DNA from: Smallanthus sonchifolius
Taxonomy: Eukaryota; Streptophyta; Magnoliopsida; Asterales; Asteraceae
Reading direction: 5' to 3'
NCBI GenBank assembly: GCA_023525975.1
Contig: CM042034.1
Location: forward strand, 22,921,501 to 22,985,500
Length of the DNA stretch: 64,000 nucleotides
Shown here piece after piece: positions 1 through 11,530 of this stretch. The translations under genes and the position numbers were made by a program. The notes under the pieces are model-generated. The model was not told where the DNA came from. It worked only from the letters and a program-made list of their open reading frames with translations, and made no database searches. Within the stretch, counting starts at the first letter, position 1; the number at the start of each line of letters is the position of its first letter.

Positions 1-761
1 TATGACAACTAATATTTTTTTTAATTAAATATTTAGTTTAGGATTTAATTTAGTTTTTCTCAAATAACTCATACTCTATAATTATTTTTAAAAAAATGAA
101 ATTACACGGGCTTGTTTATTTTATTTGTCTGAATATCCGGGTATAAAAAAAACTCGTAAAAATGGTCGGTTTAGCTTTAGGGTTTAGTTTTTGGGTTTAG
201 TTTAGATTTTAGGTTAGATTTTTTGAGAAGGGGGGAGGTTGGGGGTTTAGGTTTATTAGGGGTGGGTGGGGGGTTCAGGTTTTTAGGGGCTGAGTGGGGG
301 GTTCAAGTTTAGGTTTTTGAGGTGATACTACACATATGTAATATTACATTTAGGGTTAGCTTTTTGAGGGTAGGGGGTGAGTGTTGTGGGTTTAGGTTTA
401 TGGGTGGGGTGGCTAGGGTGGGGGGTTTAGGTTTTTGGGTGGGGGTGGGTGGGGGGTTTAGGTTTTTGGGGGTGGGTGTGGTGGGTTTAGGTTTTTGAGT
501 GGGGGTGGGGTTTAGGTTTTTGGGAGTATGTTAGGTTTTTGGGGGTTATACTACACATATGAATCATTGAAAATAAGAAAAAAGAAGAAAAAAAAACGAG
601 TTAATTTTTATTTTTTATAACGTTATTTATACTCAAATGAAAGATAAAGAAATTCTTGATTTAATGATGCATTTAAAAAAATAATAATAACGTATACAAA
701 AGATATAAATGTTTAAAAATTTATATATTTTAATTTATAATTTTACCCTTCTATTTAAAAA
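1..761. repeat. AT-rich DNA with a G-rich TTTAGG-word repeat block
   Basis: No gene is visible. From about 168 to 545 the + strand is a degenerate tandem repeat built from GGTTTAGG, GTTTTTGGG and GGTGGGGG words, with many runs of three or more G. TACTACACATATG occurs at both ends of the block (about 326 and 549). The words resemble the plant telomere repeat TTTAGGG, but exact tandem copies are absent, so this is a G-rich minisatellite rather than a telomere. It stops just before the Mutator-like element that starts at 762. Confidence 0.6.
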
Positions 762-797
762 GGGTGATTCTAACCGCACACGTAATATTGCTAATTG
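762..797. repeat. Left terminal inverted repeat of the MULE
   Basis: Begins GGGTGATTCTAACCGCACAC and pairs imperfectly with the inverse of 11743-11777. It is preceded by the target duplication TTTAAAAA at 754-761. Confidence 0.8.
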
Positions 798-812
798 GAC
801 CCGCCGCCGCCT

Positions 813-1029
813 TATACGCCCTCGTATAGGTCAATACGAGGGCGTATAGAGTTCAGTCACTGCCAACAGAATGCCACGTGTCATTCTCTGTCTGGCGGCT
901 GGTCCAATACGTGGCGTATTGACCTATACGCAGCGTATGAGGCACGGGTTATATTTTTGATTCAAAAGTTGGAAGGTTTGGGAGTTTTATGAATCCTATA
1001 CGTGGCGTATTGACCTATACGCCACGTAT
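813..1029. repeat. Palindrome-pair cluster, 3' side of the ORF1-like gene
   Basis: Three pairs of ATACG-N3/4-CGTAT near-palindromes: 814-827 with 834-847, 907-919 with 926-938, and 998-1010 with 1017-1029. Each pair is separated by exactly 6 bp (AGGTCA, TGACCT, TGACCT). In the first and third pairs the members are perfect inverted copies of each other, so each pair can also fold as a hairpin. Confidence 0.85.
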
Positions 1030-1274
1030 AGGTATTTTTTATTTAATTATATTTTTTTTATTTTATTTTTATTTTATTTATTTTTATTTTAATTTATATA
1101 ATTTTGTTAATCAAACAAAATATTAAACATTACAAACCAAACAAAATATTAAACATTACAACCAAAGAAATAAACTAAAATTATATACATTACATCAAAA
1201 AATTAAATATATACATCAAAATGTTTTACATACATAACAACGAAAGAAACAAAATACAAATAAAAGAACTAAAC
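1030..1274. other. AT-rich spacer in the MULE
   Basis: AT-rich tract between the palindrome cluster and the stop codon of the ORF1-like gene. It includes a short direct repeat of CAAACAAAATATTAAACATT near 1112 and 1138. No gene is seen. Confidence 0.5.
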
Positions 1275-2589
1275 CTAACCGGCTCCGGCGTCACCCTGAC
1301 CCGCCCTGCCCTCACCCTGAACGGGGTCGTCCGGAGAATGACGTGGCGGTGGTAGTGGGGGTGGCTCGATGCCGGCGGCTCGTGACTGATTCACGAGCTG
1401 TCCAACCGCCCACATCATCAGGTCCTCCATGCGATCAAGTTGACGACCCTGTCGCCGTGAGTCGGCAACAAGGCCATCAAGCAATGCCTGGGTAGCCCTA
1501 TCCAGCCTAACAGACCGACGTACGTGTCGGGGATGCTGTGGCGGATGCTCGTGGACCTGCTCGACGTGTGGCGGCTCGTCCTCAATCGCCACACCCTGTA
1601 GCGGCTGAGGCATAGGCGGGTCCCCCTGTCCAAGCATCTGCGGCAACGGCACCGGGACCCAAACCTGGTCCTGGACGGCCCCCACGAACCGAAGGCCCTG
1701 CGGGAATCGGTGCGTGATGCGCATGCCGCTCGCCGTGCGACGGTCTAATCGGACAGGGGGAATGGGCGGTGACATCGCAGGCTCATGGTCGTCAAATGGT
1801 ATGACCGACCGCATGATATGCGTGATGAAAGCACCGCCATATAAAAGTCCGCGCTTCTGTAGCATATAGGCAGAAGCAAAATAAAGCGCCATGCTCGTGG
1901 ACAGGTCGCACCGCCTCCCAGTAAGCAGGCAGAAAAGGAAGAAAAGATCTCTATCAGTGCACCACTCACGGCTTTTCAGACGCGGTGCGATCGACGTCGA
2001 AATAAGCCGGTGCAGATATCTATACAAAAGGGTCTCTAATACCCGAGACCCTCCCCTTGGTACCCAACCAAGGACTATCTGAAATCAAGCCCCAAAAAAC
2101 AAGAAGTTCCTCCTTGTCCACCTCCGTCACCGCCTCGGTGAAAAGCGGCGTGACCGTCTCAGGCTCGTAGTATAAGCCCGTCGTGACGGCCCATTGACGG
2201 AGGGTCTGATGGTAAACGACCCCAAAAATAGAAAAAGAAATACGATCCGGATCAATATCCGGCGCCTCCCCGGGTAGAGGCTGCAGCCCAGTCTCTGAGT
2301 AGATGAACGTCGAAAGAAACTCGACGACCAGCTCTCGGTATGTATCCTCAAAAGAAAGGTCAAAAAGACGCGACCATGGCGTGTCCTGACCGATGATGGC
2401 CCTAGCTCGCTCGGCCTCTTGCACCTCTTCGAGGAGGGCCCAATCCACCGCCGTACCCGGACCCATCTGCACTTCCTGGAGCTTATGGCAACGGGAATAA
2501 GCCTCCGTATCGGGCGTAAAATCCAGAAAAGGGTAGTGCGCAAGATCGTCTAGCTGATCGATCTCAATATCATCATCATGATCCGCCAT
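1275..2589 (-). pseudogene. Athila-ORF1-like protein gene carried by the MULE (one frameshift)
   Basis: Reading starts at ATG 2589 and ends at TAG 1275. The first 189 codons are open to a TAG at 2022-2020. A one-base shift at about 2022 returns to an open frame of about 250 codons, so the intact protein would be about 437 aa. Recognisable parts match the Arabidopsis retrotransposon ORF1 (Athila) family: an ELVVEFLSTF block, an IRDPFV followed (after the shift) by RYLHRLI, a DLFFLFCLL block and GLLYGGAFITHIMRSV. The C-terminal quarter is proline-, glutamine- and arginine-rich with acidic and basic patches and ends in Gly/Ala residues. No gag zinc knuckle, protease or polymerase follows, and the gene sits within the inverted repeats of a DNA transposon on the same strand as the transposase. 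Its function is unknown. It could be a captured domain or a true accessory gene. The family resemblance is by eye only. Confidence 0.7.
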
Positions 2590-3005
2590 ATCTGATAATA
2601 ATTAATTGTTTTTAATTTTTTAATTTAAATAATAAATAATAATAATAATAATATATCATTTAAATTTTAAATAATAAGTAATAATATAATATTATTTAAA
2701 TTTTAAATAATAAATAATAATAATATATTGTTTTTAATTGAAATAATAAATAATAATAATATATTGTTTAAATATTAAATAATAAATAATAATAATAATT
2801 AATTTTTTTTATTTTAAATATTAAATAATAAATAATAATAATAATATATTGTTTTTAATTTAAATAATAAATAATAATAAAGTATTGTTTTTAATTGAAA
2901 TAATAATATATTGTTTAAATTTTAAATAATAAATAATAATAATAATTAATTTTTTTTATTTTAAATAATAAATAATAATAATAATTATTAATTTTTTAAA
3001 AACCT
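2590..3005. repeat. AAT-rich low-complexity upstream region of the ORF1-like gene
   Basis: About 400 bp made almost only of A and T, with many AATAATAATAAATAAT-type units. It separates the ORF1-like start codon from the next palindrome cluster. No coding potential is seen. Confidence 0.6.
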
Positions 3006-3574
3006 ATACGCCACGTATAGGATTATACGTGGCGTATAGGCGGTTGCCGGACAAAATAAGCCATACGCAGGCCAATTAAGCCATACGCGGGCGAGTTGCC
3101 GGGTAAACCAAGCCATACGGGACCCAAACCAGGCCATACGCAGGCAAATGACCGGGTAATCCTAGCCATACGCAGCGTATAGACTTATACGTGGCGTATG
3201 GCTTCATCGTCTTCCTAAGACGAACTATACGCCACGTATGGCCCTATACGTGGTGTATAGTTCTTAAGTTCAAACCTAAAAATCGCTAATCTACACAGTT
3301 TTACCCGCTAATATTCAATATAAACCTAACATTAATGATCGTGGGTGTAGAGATGTACCTTTTCGAAGTTTTTTTGAGACGACAATCCTAATCAACGAGC
3401 TTTTTTGCCGGATGCGTATGGGTTTGTGTTTGTTTGTTTTGGGTCGTTTGGTTCTGTACGCTGCGTTTTCCTGGTATATCAAGTGTCTATACGCCGCGTA
3501 TAGATCAATACGTGGCGTATAGCAATCAACGTTTGGTATTCTGTACGTCACGTATGGCCCTATACGTGGCGTAT
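3006..3574. repeat. Palindrome-pair cluster between the two MULE genes
   Basis: Five pairs of ATACG-N3-CGTAT: 3006-3018/3025-3037, 3168-3180/3187-3199, 3227-3239/3246-3258, 3489-3501/3508-3520 and 3543-3555/3562-3574, the last with one altered base. Every pair has a 6-bp spacer. The core triplets are mostly CCA facing TGG. Between them (about 3060-3145) are several half-site-like CCATACGCAGGC words. The cluster lies upstream of the ORF1-like gene and downstream of the transposase gene. Confidence 0.85.
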
Positions 3575-3795
3575 AGAATATTAAATTAAAATTAGTTATA
3601 TTTAATTAAAATTAATCAAAAAATAATAAAATATTAATTATAATTAACTTAAAATTAATTTAAAACAATTAAAATTACAAATAATTAAAATTTAAAATAA
3701 TTAAATTGACCCTATACTTAAAATTAATAAAAAACTAATAAAGCATCATCCGTGAGTCGTGAAGTATTGTGGAAATGTAGATCCATTAGTAGCCA

Positions 3796-4579
3796 TTATT
3801 TTCTTAAATCGTTCAATACGATCACTGTATATATTTTCTCATTTTGCTGCATTATCATTTCGGTGCAAATTCTAAAGTGCATTCGGCGTGGGAATCGAAA
3901 ATCTCCGTCTAACTTGACGTGGATGAAATGAGCCCTGTTGACGTGAACTAATGATACAGTTTGATGTTGAGCGTGAACGTTTGGACCAAACCACAATGGA
4001 AAAAATGTTTGATTACCGGCGATGCTTAAAAGATGACCAATCACCCCAAATCTTTGAACAATTCAATAGCTATGTGGCTATCCATTTTTCTTATGAGGCT
4101 TGTTTCAAACGCAAACTGTAATTGATAATATTGATCTGTTACAATTTCATCAACAAACTCAACAAGTCTATCTAGGGAGCTGTTAGCATTTCTAAGATAA
4201 CTCTTTAAAAGCGAATGCTAGCTCTCGACTCGGTTCGTTGTTTGTTGACCAAAATTGAGGTTTTTGTTGGAGCAGGCGGATACAAACTTTTCTTTATACG
4301 GGTCCAACCAATTTTTAGTCACATAATGTATAACTCCTGGAAAAATATTAAATAAATATTTAAATATTTAATAATTATTCAATACTGAAAATATTAAATA
4401 TTCAAAACTTACTTCCTCGTTTGGCAGCATACAGTCGTTCGTAAAGCCGGTTGAAGTTGTACTGGTATATATCTGGCGTGGGAGACTCACATAATACCGA
4501 CCATGAATACTAGAAATTTTCCCAGTCTTCGTCTGTAAATGATGCCCTGCAATGTTTTGCGATATTCTCGTGAATGTGC
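3796..4579 (-). pseudogene. MULE transposase C-terminal half with OTU-like tail (split gene, part 2)
   Basis: The frame continues directly from the N-terminal half across the nested insertion: the zinc-binding CRWH...H region runs into ENIAKHCRASF at 4579. A GT-AG intron of about 76 bp (roughly 4413-4338) follows. The next block contains TTNRVES then a stop in place of a Gln codon, then LLKSYL and FVDEIVTDQYYQL, typical of the C-terminal part of MULE transposases. A second stop lies in the DEDWENF block. After further stops, 4044-3796 is open and resembles the end of OTU-like cysteine protease domains fused to some plant MULE proteins, including AHFIHVKLDGDF with its conserved His. The catalytic Cys part (GDGNCGFR type) is not seen, so an internal deletion is likely. 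Confidence 0.7.
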
Positions 4580-5926
4580 TGTGACAATCCGACTTTTCAT
4601 GTTAACTCCGTTAACAATCCCGTTAAACATTCTGTTAAAAACCTAACCCCGTTAGCTAAATCAGTTAAATCTAATTGCAGGGACTTATTCTAACAATTTT
4701 TTTTAAAACTCAATATGCATCAAACCAGATGGACTAATCTGGTAATTAACCAATTCTTGACTCTGTTTGACTTTGGAAAGTCAAACTCGTGACTTTTGCA
4801 AAAATTCAAAGTTCAAAACCATTTTCTATTGAAATTCTCTAACGGTTATACACATTAAAGCTATGATCGATCATCATTAGGCTAATTAAACTGCATTCAT
4901 ATCAAAATTAATCCCAATTTCGATTGGAATAACCGTAACCGTCAAACTCATTACAAGATGAAACGAATTCGTTCATATCAATCTCCATTTTGCGAATTTG
5001 ATGTTCATACACCTTAGTCGCATTCATCAGTAGCAAAATCATACGCCAATTCCATCTAAAACGAAGTTGGTACTGCCGAGGACTAACCTGTGCGACGACA
5101 GAGCCAGTTCGGTCAATAACCATCAATTGCAACTTGATTCTGGTAAAGATTTACATCTACATCTTCGTTTTTATCCACTAAATGAAAGCCCTATGTTTAT
5201 TGGGGCTCATTTCATCGAATTAACCCAGACCGTAATCTAGGGTTCATACGAAACCCAATTTGGGGCTTTCGATCCTAAACTTGATTTAAATTCAATTGAA
5301 TTACATGGATAGATTCGCAATTACCTACTCTTTGAAAGCCTCACATCAATTGAATCAAACAATATCGAATTGATTAAAATCCGTAATCTAGAGTTCATCA
5401 TAAGTTCGATTTGGGGGTTTTAACTCTAGACCTAACCAAAATGAAATTAAATCATATGGGCAGATTCGCAAACATTTACTCATTAATAGCCCTATGTTAA
5501 TTTGATCTCACAACATCAAATCCTTCAAAATCCAGAACCTAGGGTTCATACGTTTCGGGTTTAATCGGATACTAGTCTAGACACTTTTTAAATCCAATTA
5601 AATTATACTAACAGATTCGAAATTCCCTTTTTGTTAAAAGCCCCATGATTCCAACAAGTTTTATTATCGGATTCGTTCAATTTAGTTCCAAGTTCAACCT
5701 AGGGTTTTCGGTGTTTTCAAACGAGAATTAACAGCTTTAAACTTGTTAGATTTGCAATTAAATTCACATATAGATTCGCAAACATCTGTTGAACGAAACC
5801 CCTATGCATTTGATTCAAATCGTGGTCGGATTCGATGGATTGGGGCTGGGAATCGATTTCGGCCTCGATAGGGGGAGGGTGAGCACCTTGACTGAGTGTT
5901 AAAACTCTTCCATTTCAATTCCTGTT

Positions 5927-6002
5927 GCGATGGCCTAGTGGCTGAGATGGTTAAAGTTGTGTGCGTGTGTAGGAGAGACCCGGGTTCGAGACTGGTCTCC
6001 CA
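5927..6002 (+). other. tRNA-like segment inside the TG...CA element
   Basis: GGCCTAGTGGCTGAGATGG resembles an RNA polymerase III A box region, and GGGTTCGAGACT about 45 bp later resembles a B box. The cloverleaf is not complete and no clean anticodon arm is seen. It is a tRNA-derived relic or a SINE head rather than a working tRNA gene. Confidence 0.5.
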
Positions 6003-8369
6003 CATTTTATTTTTGGAGCATTTTCTTGTATTATTTTAATATAAAAATCAAACCCTATAATATTATATTATTATATAAATGAGTTTAAGCCCGGGAAACA
6101 ACCCGTAGGCTCGGGTTTGAATTATTAACCTATTTTTATATTATTCCCACTTTTGTAAATAAAATATTTATGTTATTGTCAAAAAAAAATAATATGTTTA
6201 TATTATTTTCAAACCGTAACTTCGTATAAAATAATATATTTATATTATTTTCAACCCGTGACTAATGTTACTAAATAATATATATTTATATTATTTCGTA
6301 TCGTTTTATACCTCGTGTGATGTTTTCAAACCAATTAATAATATAATTGTTATATTATTTACCCACGTTTATAAACTCAATGAAACGTTTCAAACTTGTA
6401 TTATATTATTTACCCTCGGTTTTATCCTCGATCAAAAATAATATATTTATTATTTTCCACACAAATGATTATTTTGTTAATCATACGAACTTAAAAAGAA
6501 TATATATAGTTATATTATTTTCCTAACCATTTTAAATGACACAAACACACGAATATAATTAGTTATTATTATCCGTTATTAGAAACGTTCGACACCAAAC
6601 GTATTTATCTTAATAATTAATTAATTAAGAAATCTTTATTCCCGTAGACACGTTCGTCTACTCTTAAATCCTTAGAATGCGTTAAGACGTTCTAACTTTC
6701 CGTGTCGTCGTCACAAATCCCAACTTGCCCCTAATTTATGTGTTTATAATTCTAGGGCATACGTAAGCCGTGCAGGCTAACATTTGAGGTTCCAAATCTC
6801 ATACTTGTGTGATACTACCTACTACGCAACGCAGGTGAGTTTCACGGCCCCTTTTACTGTTTTTATTTGGGGGAGAAAACATGTCACAACCTTTTTTTGG
6901 TTTATTGTAATTCATATGATATCACTGTTGAGGCTAAGCGTAACACACTATCATGAAAAGTCCTCACACACATCGGACCGTTAATATGGTATGAACGAGG
7001 TAATTTTGGTAGTACTACTGGGTTTGACAAACCCCACTCGTGTTAGTCGCGCTAACTCGATTGGAGGTCGAACGGGTGTTATATTGACCTTAACACATTA
7101 GTCAGAGTTGATAGACCTGGCTGGATGTAACGAACCAAAATCCGGGTCTCGTTATAAATAAATAAATAATTCTAATAAATATTATGGTGAAAATAATATT
7201 TTAGAAATAAGTTGAAACAAGCGGGTTTCAAGTTAGTAACGGGGATATACTAGTTTTAACTAGTTATGGAAGGAAATGGAAAAGATTGAAAGTAGAGGGG
7301 CTAAAGGTGAAACATGGCAAATCTGCCATATTTGACCTTTAGAAGTCAAAATTGACTTCATTATGTAGTTGGAGTCGTTCAAGAGAAGAGGAAGAAAAGA
7401 GAAAAGTGTGTTGAAGCCATTTTCATGTAATTGAAGCTTGATTAGTGAAGGTTTTGGCTCACACAACACCTTCCTAACATCAAGTAAGTGATTCTCTTCC
7501 TCTTGATTTCACCATGTATGTGTTCTTGGTGGGTTTTGGGTGAAACCCGAAATTTTGTATGCATGTGATGAAATGGTGTTAGATTATTGATAATCTAGCT
7601 AAACTAAAGTTAAAGAATGATGGTTAACATCCTAGAACCCTTTAATTTTGATTATGAGAAGTTAGGGTTCATATGGTGAAAATTGGGGGTGTTTGGATCA
7701 TAATGCTAGAATGGTGAATTAATGAAGATTAAGTGTTTTTAAGATGTTAGACACTTGAACAAACACCAAATTAACTTAATAATAATTTTTGAAAGAAGAA
7801 TTAGTGTTAAGATCAAGTTAATGAAACTCAAGTAGGTGAGTTTGTGGTGAAAGAGGGTGTTTGGTTATGAGGATAACCCAAACGGGTCAATTTGGGTTGG
7901 AATTGGGAAATTGAGTTGTGAACTCAATTGTAATGAAATTTTGGTATATGTTAGATTACTAAACTAGGAGTGTATGTTTAGGTAATCAAATTGTGGGTCT
8001 AGAAGGCGGAGCGGAGTCGTCTAACCCAAAAGGTAAGTGCCTTTGCACTTACTTAGTTTTGATGATAAATGAGTTTTATGCATTGTTGTATGTATAATGT
8101 GTTAAGTTGCATAATTCGTTATGTGGTATGAATGAGCATAAAATTGTATGCATAATTGAAGGAATGTAGTTATAGTATTTATACTATAATGGATATGTTG
8201 ATATGGAGTTATGGTCTATGAACCATAATGGATAGAATGGATATGGAGTTATGGTCTATGTACCATAATGGATAGATTGGTTATGGAGTTATGATCTCGT
8301 ATCCTTTGGGATATGAAGTTATGGCCTACGTGCCATAATGGAAATGGAAAAGTGATAATGAAACGATGA

Positions 8370-8930
8370 AAGTAACTTGTAGGTGATATACAAGTGTATG
8401 AAATCCTTAATTGGCCAAATGGGTGTTAACGGGTCAAATGGGTGAAAGGTGTGAAAACAAGTTGTGAATTTTGTGGATTATGTGTTATATTGTGCATAGT
8501 ATGAATGATACATGAAATGAATTGATTATGCATAAGTGTACGCATGAATGTGAATATGGTTATAATACCATATTGAATATGTGGAGGTTATGATCAAAGA
8601 ATCATAATGGAAAAGAGGAGGTTATGATCAAAGAATCATAATGGAAAAGAGGAGGTTATGATCAAAGAATCATAATGGAAAAGGGGGAGGTTATGGTCAA
8701 AGAACCATAATGGAAATGTGGTAAGATCTTGGTCTATGTACCAAGATGAAGAATGGAAAGAAATTTATGACCTTTGTGTTATAAATGAAATGATAATGTA
8801 AAGAGTAAATAAAACTTGTAGGTGAAATACAAGTGGTATGAAATCAAACATCGAAATGGGTGTTAACGGGTCAAATGGGTGAAAGGTGTGAAAACAAGTT
8901 GTGAATTTTGTGGATTATGTGTTATGTGAT
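8370..8930 (+). repeat. Tandem and dispersed short repeats in the nested element
   Basis: A 34-bp unit beginning GGAGGTTATGATCAAAG is repeated about four times at 8583-8718, the last copy diverged. A block of about 110 bp at 8370-8475 (from AACTTGTAGGTGA to GATTATGTGTTAT) recurs at 8815-8925 almost unchanged. Related GGAGTTATGG...CCATAATGG units, which are small inverted repeats themselves, extend to either side (8190-8340). Confidence 0.7.
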
Positions 8931-9035
8931 TGTGTGAATACTTGTGATATGATAAATTGTGAATGATTTAGTATGTACAAAGAATGAATGTAGTTATAGT
9001 GTTAACCTATAATGGTAATGGATCATGTGTTGATC

Positions 9036-9152
9036 ATAAATGAAACGGAGTTATGGCCTTTGTGCCATAATGGAAATGGATCATGTGTTGATCATAAATG
9101 AAACGGAGTTATGGCCTTTGTGCCATAATGGAAATGGATCATGTGTTGATCA
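9036..9152 (+). repeat. 58-bp tandem repeat
   Basis: A 58-bp unit starting ATGGATCATGTGTTGATCAT is present in two full copies and the start of a third. Each unit carries a TTATGGC...GCCATAA inverted pair. Confidence 0.75.
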
Positions 9153-10172
9153 TAATTGAAACTTGTAGTAAGAGTACAAGAATATGTAGCCTAAATGACA
9201 ATTTGGGTGGAAACGGGTCAAATGGGTGAAAAGGGTGACAACAAGTTGTAAATACTTGTTGGTTATGTTTATCTCATTACTAATGGTGATATGTTTATAT
9301 GGTTGTAGGAAAGGCTCCGAAGTAGTCCAAGTCAAGTCCAAGGCGTGAAGGGTTCTCGTATGCATTTTGGTATTTTGGGGATTTTTGGGGAAAACCCCCG
9401 TAGATGGATGTAAATTTGATACACAAATGATGTTTTAGTGTATTTACTTGTTGTTGATGTGTTTTTGGGTCAAAACCCAAGTGTTGGGAATTTTTAGTGT
9501 CTTGAAGGTTTGAAAAATGTTGGAAAAATGGTTAAGTATGAAACCTGCAGGAAACTGCAAACTTTCTGTGAAAAGAGGCCCCTCGCGCTACGCGAGGGGG
9601 GTGACTAGTAAGTGTCGCGCTACGCGACAAGGTAAAAAAAAAATAAAAAAAAATAATTTCCTGGGTTTAAGACTTCCGCGCGTTAAAGTTTGTTTGTAAA
9701 AGTGGTGTGTTTCACTGGAGGCAAACAAACAAACACACTGTCAGTTTCGGTTGCGAGCGCTTTAGCAAAACATGAATATAGGCATGCAACCTATTGATAT
9801 GCATATTGAATGTACATAATCCGTAAACGCTTTACTTTAAATGATTGAAACCTGTGAACTCACCAACCTAGTGTTGACTCGTTTTCTTACATGTTTTCTC
9901 AGGTTGGCACTCAGGATCACGTTAAGTTATGCATGTGTCTTGGACTCCAATTGAAATAATTATCTACTGAATAATATTTATATTTTGTTTGTAATTGGAC
10001 TTGGGCGCGTTGTTTTGCGCATTTACTTTCATTTAACGCTTCCGCATATACGCTCTGAACCTTTTCAAGTCCCATACAGTGTCGTTTGAAGTAACTGATG
10101 TCTGAGATCCTGGTTTGTCACCTTCCAAAACGGTAAAACTCCGTTAGTGGAATTTGGGGGTGTGACATGTGC

Positions 10173-11445
10173 CACCGACATAGGTTCTTCGAACAATCCG
10201 GAAATATTTTATCACATGCGTTCATAAGAGCTTTGTCCATGTCTGTTACTATCACACGCGGCTCCATACACTTTTGCATCATTGCTTTTATTTGCAGTAG
10301 CACCCAGACGAAGTTTTCCTCTCGTTCTTTTGATATAAATGCATGAGCGACGCAAAACGACTGGTGTGTGGAGGTCACACCGACCACTTGGACAAATGAA
10401 AGTCTATACATGTTTGTTTTGTAAGTCGCGTCGATCATCAACACGTGCGGGAACGCACGCCACATCTCAAACGATTTCGGATGAACAAAGAATATCTCCT
10501 CCACAATATTTGTGGCAGGATCTTCCCGAGTATAGTAAACATATTTTTTAGAAGAAAGCAGGTTTTCCAGAATCTGCATTGGAGTTTCACCGACTCTCGT
10601 TTTGTTTTTTTTATCTTTTGTATCGCATTATAAATGTCCTTTTTAATGCAACTACTCTCTGGGTTTTGTTCCCTTATAGTTGCCAGAATGTTTCGTGGCA
10701 ACATGTTTTGCGAATACAACTTCGCCACCAAAAGTTGTTCCGACTGAGACAGTCTCCTCGCAAAGGAGTGCGCCTCAAGATGTTGACTAGGATCGTGGTT
10801 ATGACTGTCATCCTTCACCGTTAATTTCCAATCACCAGTATTTTCTTGGTACTCTCCTTCTAATTTAAAGGGACAACCTATTTTCTTGCTACCGGCACGT
10901 CTAACCGTGGCAGTAGACGCACGTTCGCCGTGACGGTCACACACAAGCCACACCTTGATAAACGGTTCCGTCGGATCGTCGCCTTTTCTCCTCGATCGTC
11001 GGGTGACAAGGACGTAACCATTCTCACGTCCTATCCTGACCGCCCAATCCACCAACTGTTCACGAGACTGAAAATTCTGGTCAGTTTTATACGACATGTT
11101 TTGATGGTTTTGTTCCTCGTCTTCGGACACGAAGTCGTCGGTTTGTTGTGTCGGGTATGAGACTTCACCGTATACGTAGTCGTCGGTTTGTTGTGTCGGG
11201 TATGAGACTTCACCGTATACGTAGTCGTTCGTGGGCTGTGTAAGGTAAAACGGTTAACCGTATACGAACTCGGGATTGCTCAGTGGCTCGTTCAAATCCG
11301 GAAGCCTTACCCGTTGATGAGAATAAACATCGGACGAGACCTCCACCCGGTTCACCTCTTGAACGCCAGAACTTTGCGGGTTGTTTTCCACCGACTCGTT
11401 AGAATATACCTGAAAACCGTAGTTACCATCCCACCACCAAGACAT
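10173..11445 (-). pseudogene. FAR1-type MULE transposase, N-terminal half (split gene, part 1)
   Basis: The start chosen is ATG 11445 (protein begins MSWWWDGNYG). An acidic N-terminal region includes an in-frame TAA at 11256-11254 and a 75-bp direct repeat (11150-11225) that encodes a repeated DDYVYGEVSYPTQQT block. Next is a FAR1-type WRKY-GCM1 DNA-binding domain: VDWAVRIGRENGYVLVTRRS, CDRHG, a KKIGCPFKL block and the SHNHDPS zinc-ligand pair. A one-base shift in the eight-T run at 10605-10612 separates it from the MULE catalytic domain, which shows VLMIDATYKTN, a VTDMDKAL block (second catalytic Asp) and LCRWH. The coding sequence is cut there by the nested element. With one stop and one frameshift the gene is dead. 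The upstream region carries three palindrome pairs. Confidence 0.85.
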
Positions 11446-11530
11446 GTTTATAGTTTTTTTTTTGGAAAGCATACGTTCGTTCGGTTCGAATGAGAATTCT
11501 GCATCGTTAAATACACAAAATTTGGGCCCT

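Larger units (their letters stand above)
4580..10167 (+). mobile_element. TG...CA long-terminal-repeat-like element nested in the MULE transposase
   Basis: It starts TGTGACAATCC and ends GGGTGTGACA, flanked by the 5-bp duplication TGTGC (4575-4579 and 10168-10172). Removing it rejoins the transposase reading frame in the CRWH motif, which fixes both borders. At 5,588 bp with no gag or pol reading frame, it is either a very long solo LTR or a non-coding element. TGTCACACCC-type ends are common in plant Ty3/gypsy LTRs of the Tat/Ogre group; that assignment is inference. Inside are a tRNA-like segment (5927-6002), AT-rich stretches (6010-6560) and minisatellites (8160-9180). Around 9580-9630 there are CGCGCTACGCG-type short palindromes. 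Confidence 0.8.

Noticed and set aside
168..545. Telomere or interstitial telomeric repeat
   Set aside because: Exact tandem TTTAGGG copies are absent; the words are GGTTTAGGTTTTTGGG-like and irregular.
1275..2589. A full Athila retrotransposon
   Set aside because: No LTRs, primer-binding site, gag knuckle or polymerase flank the ORF1-like gene; it lies within MULE inverted repeats instead.
5927..6002. Functional tRNA gene
   Set aside because: Box-like words are present but no complete cloverleaf or clear anticodon arm can be drawn; the same holds for 60792-60861.
7126..10167. A separate TG...CA element beginning TGTAACGAACC at 7126
   Set aside because: The right end would be the same as the 4580 element, but the flanks CTGGA and TGTGC do not match, while TGTGC at 4575 does. 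The start at 7126 is taken as internal sequence.
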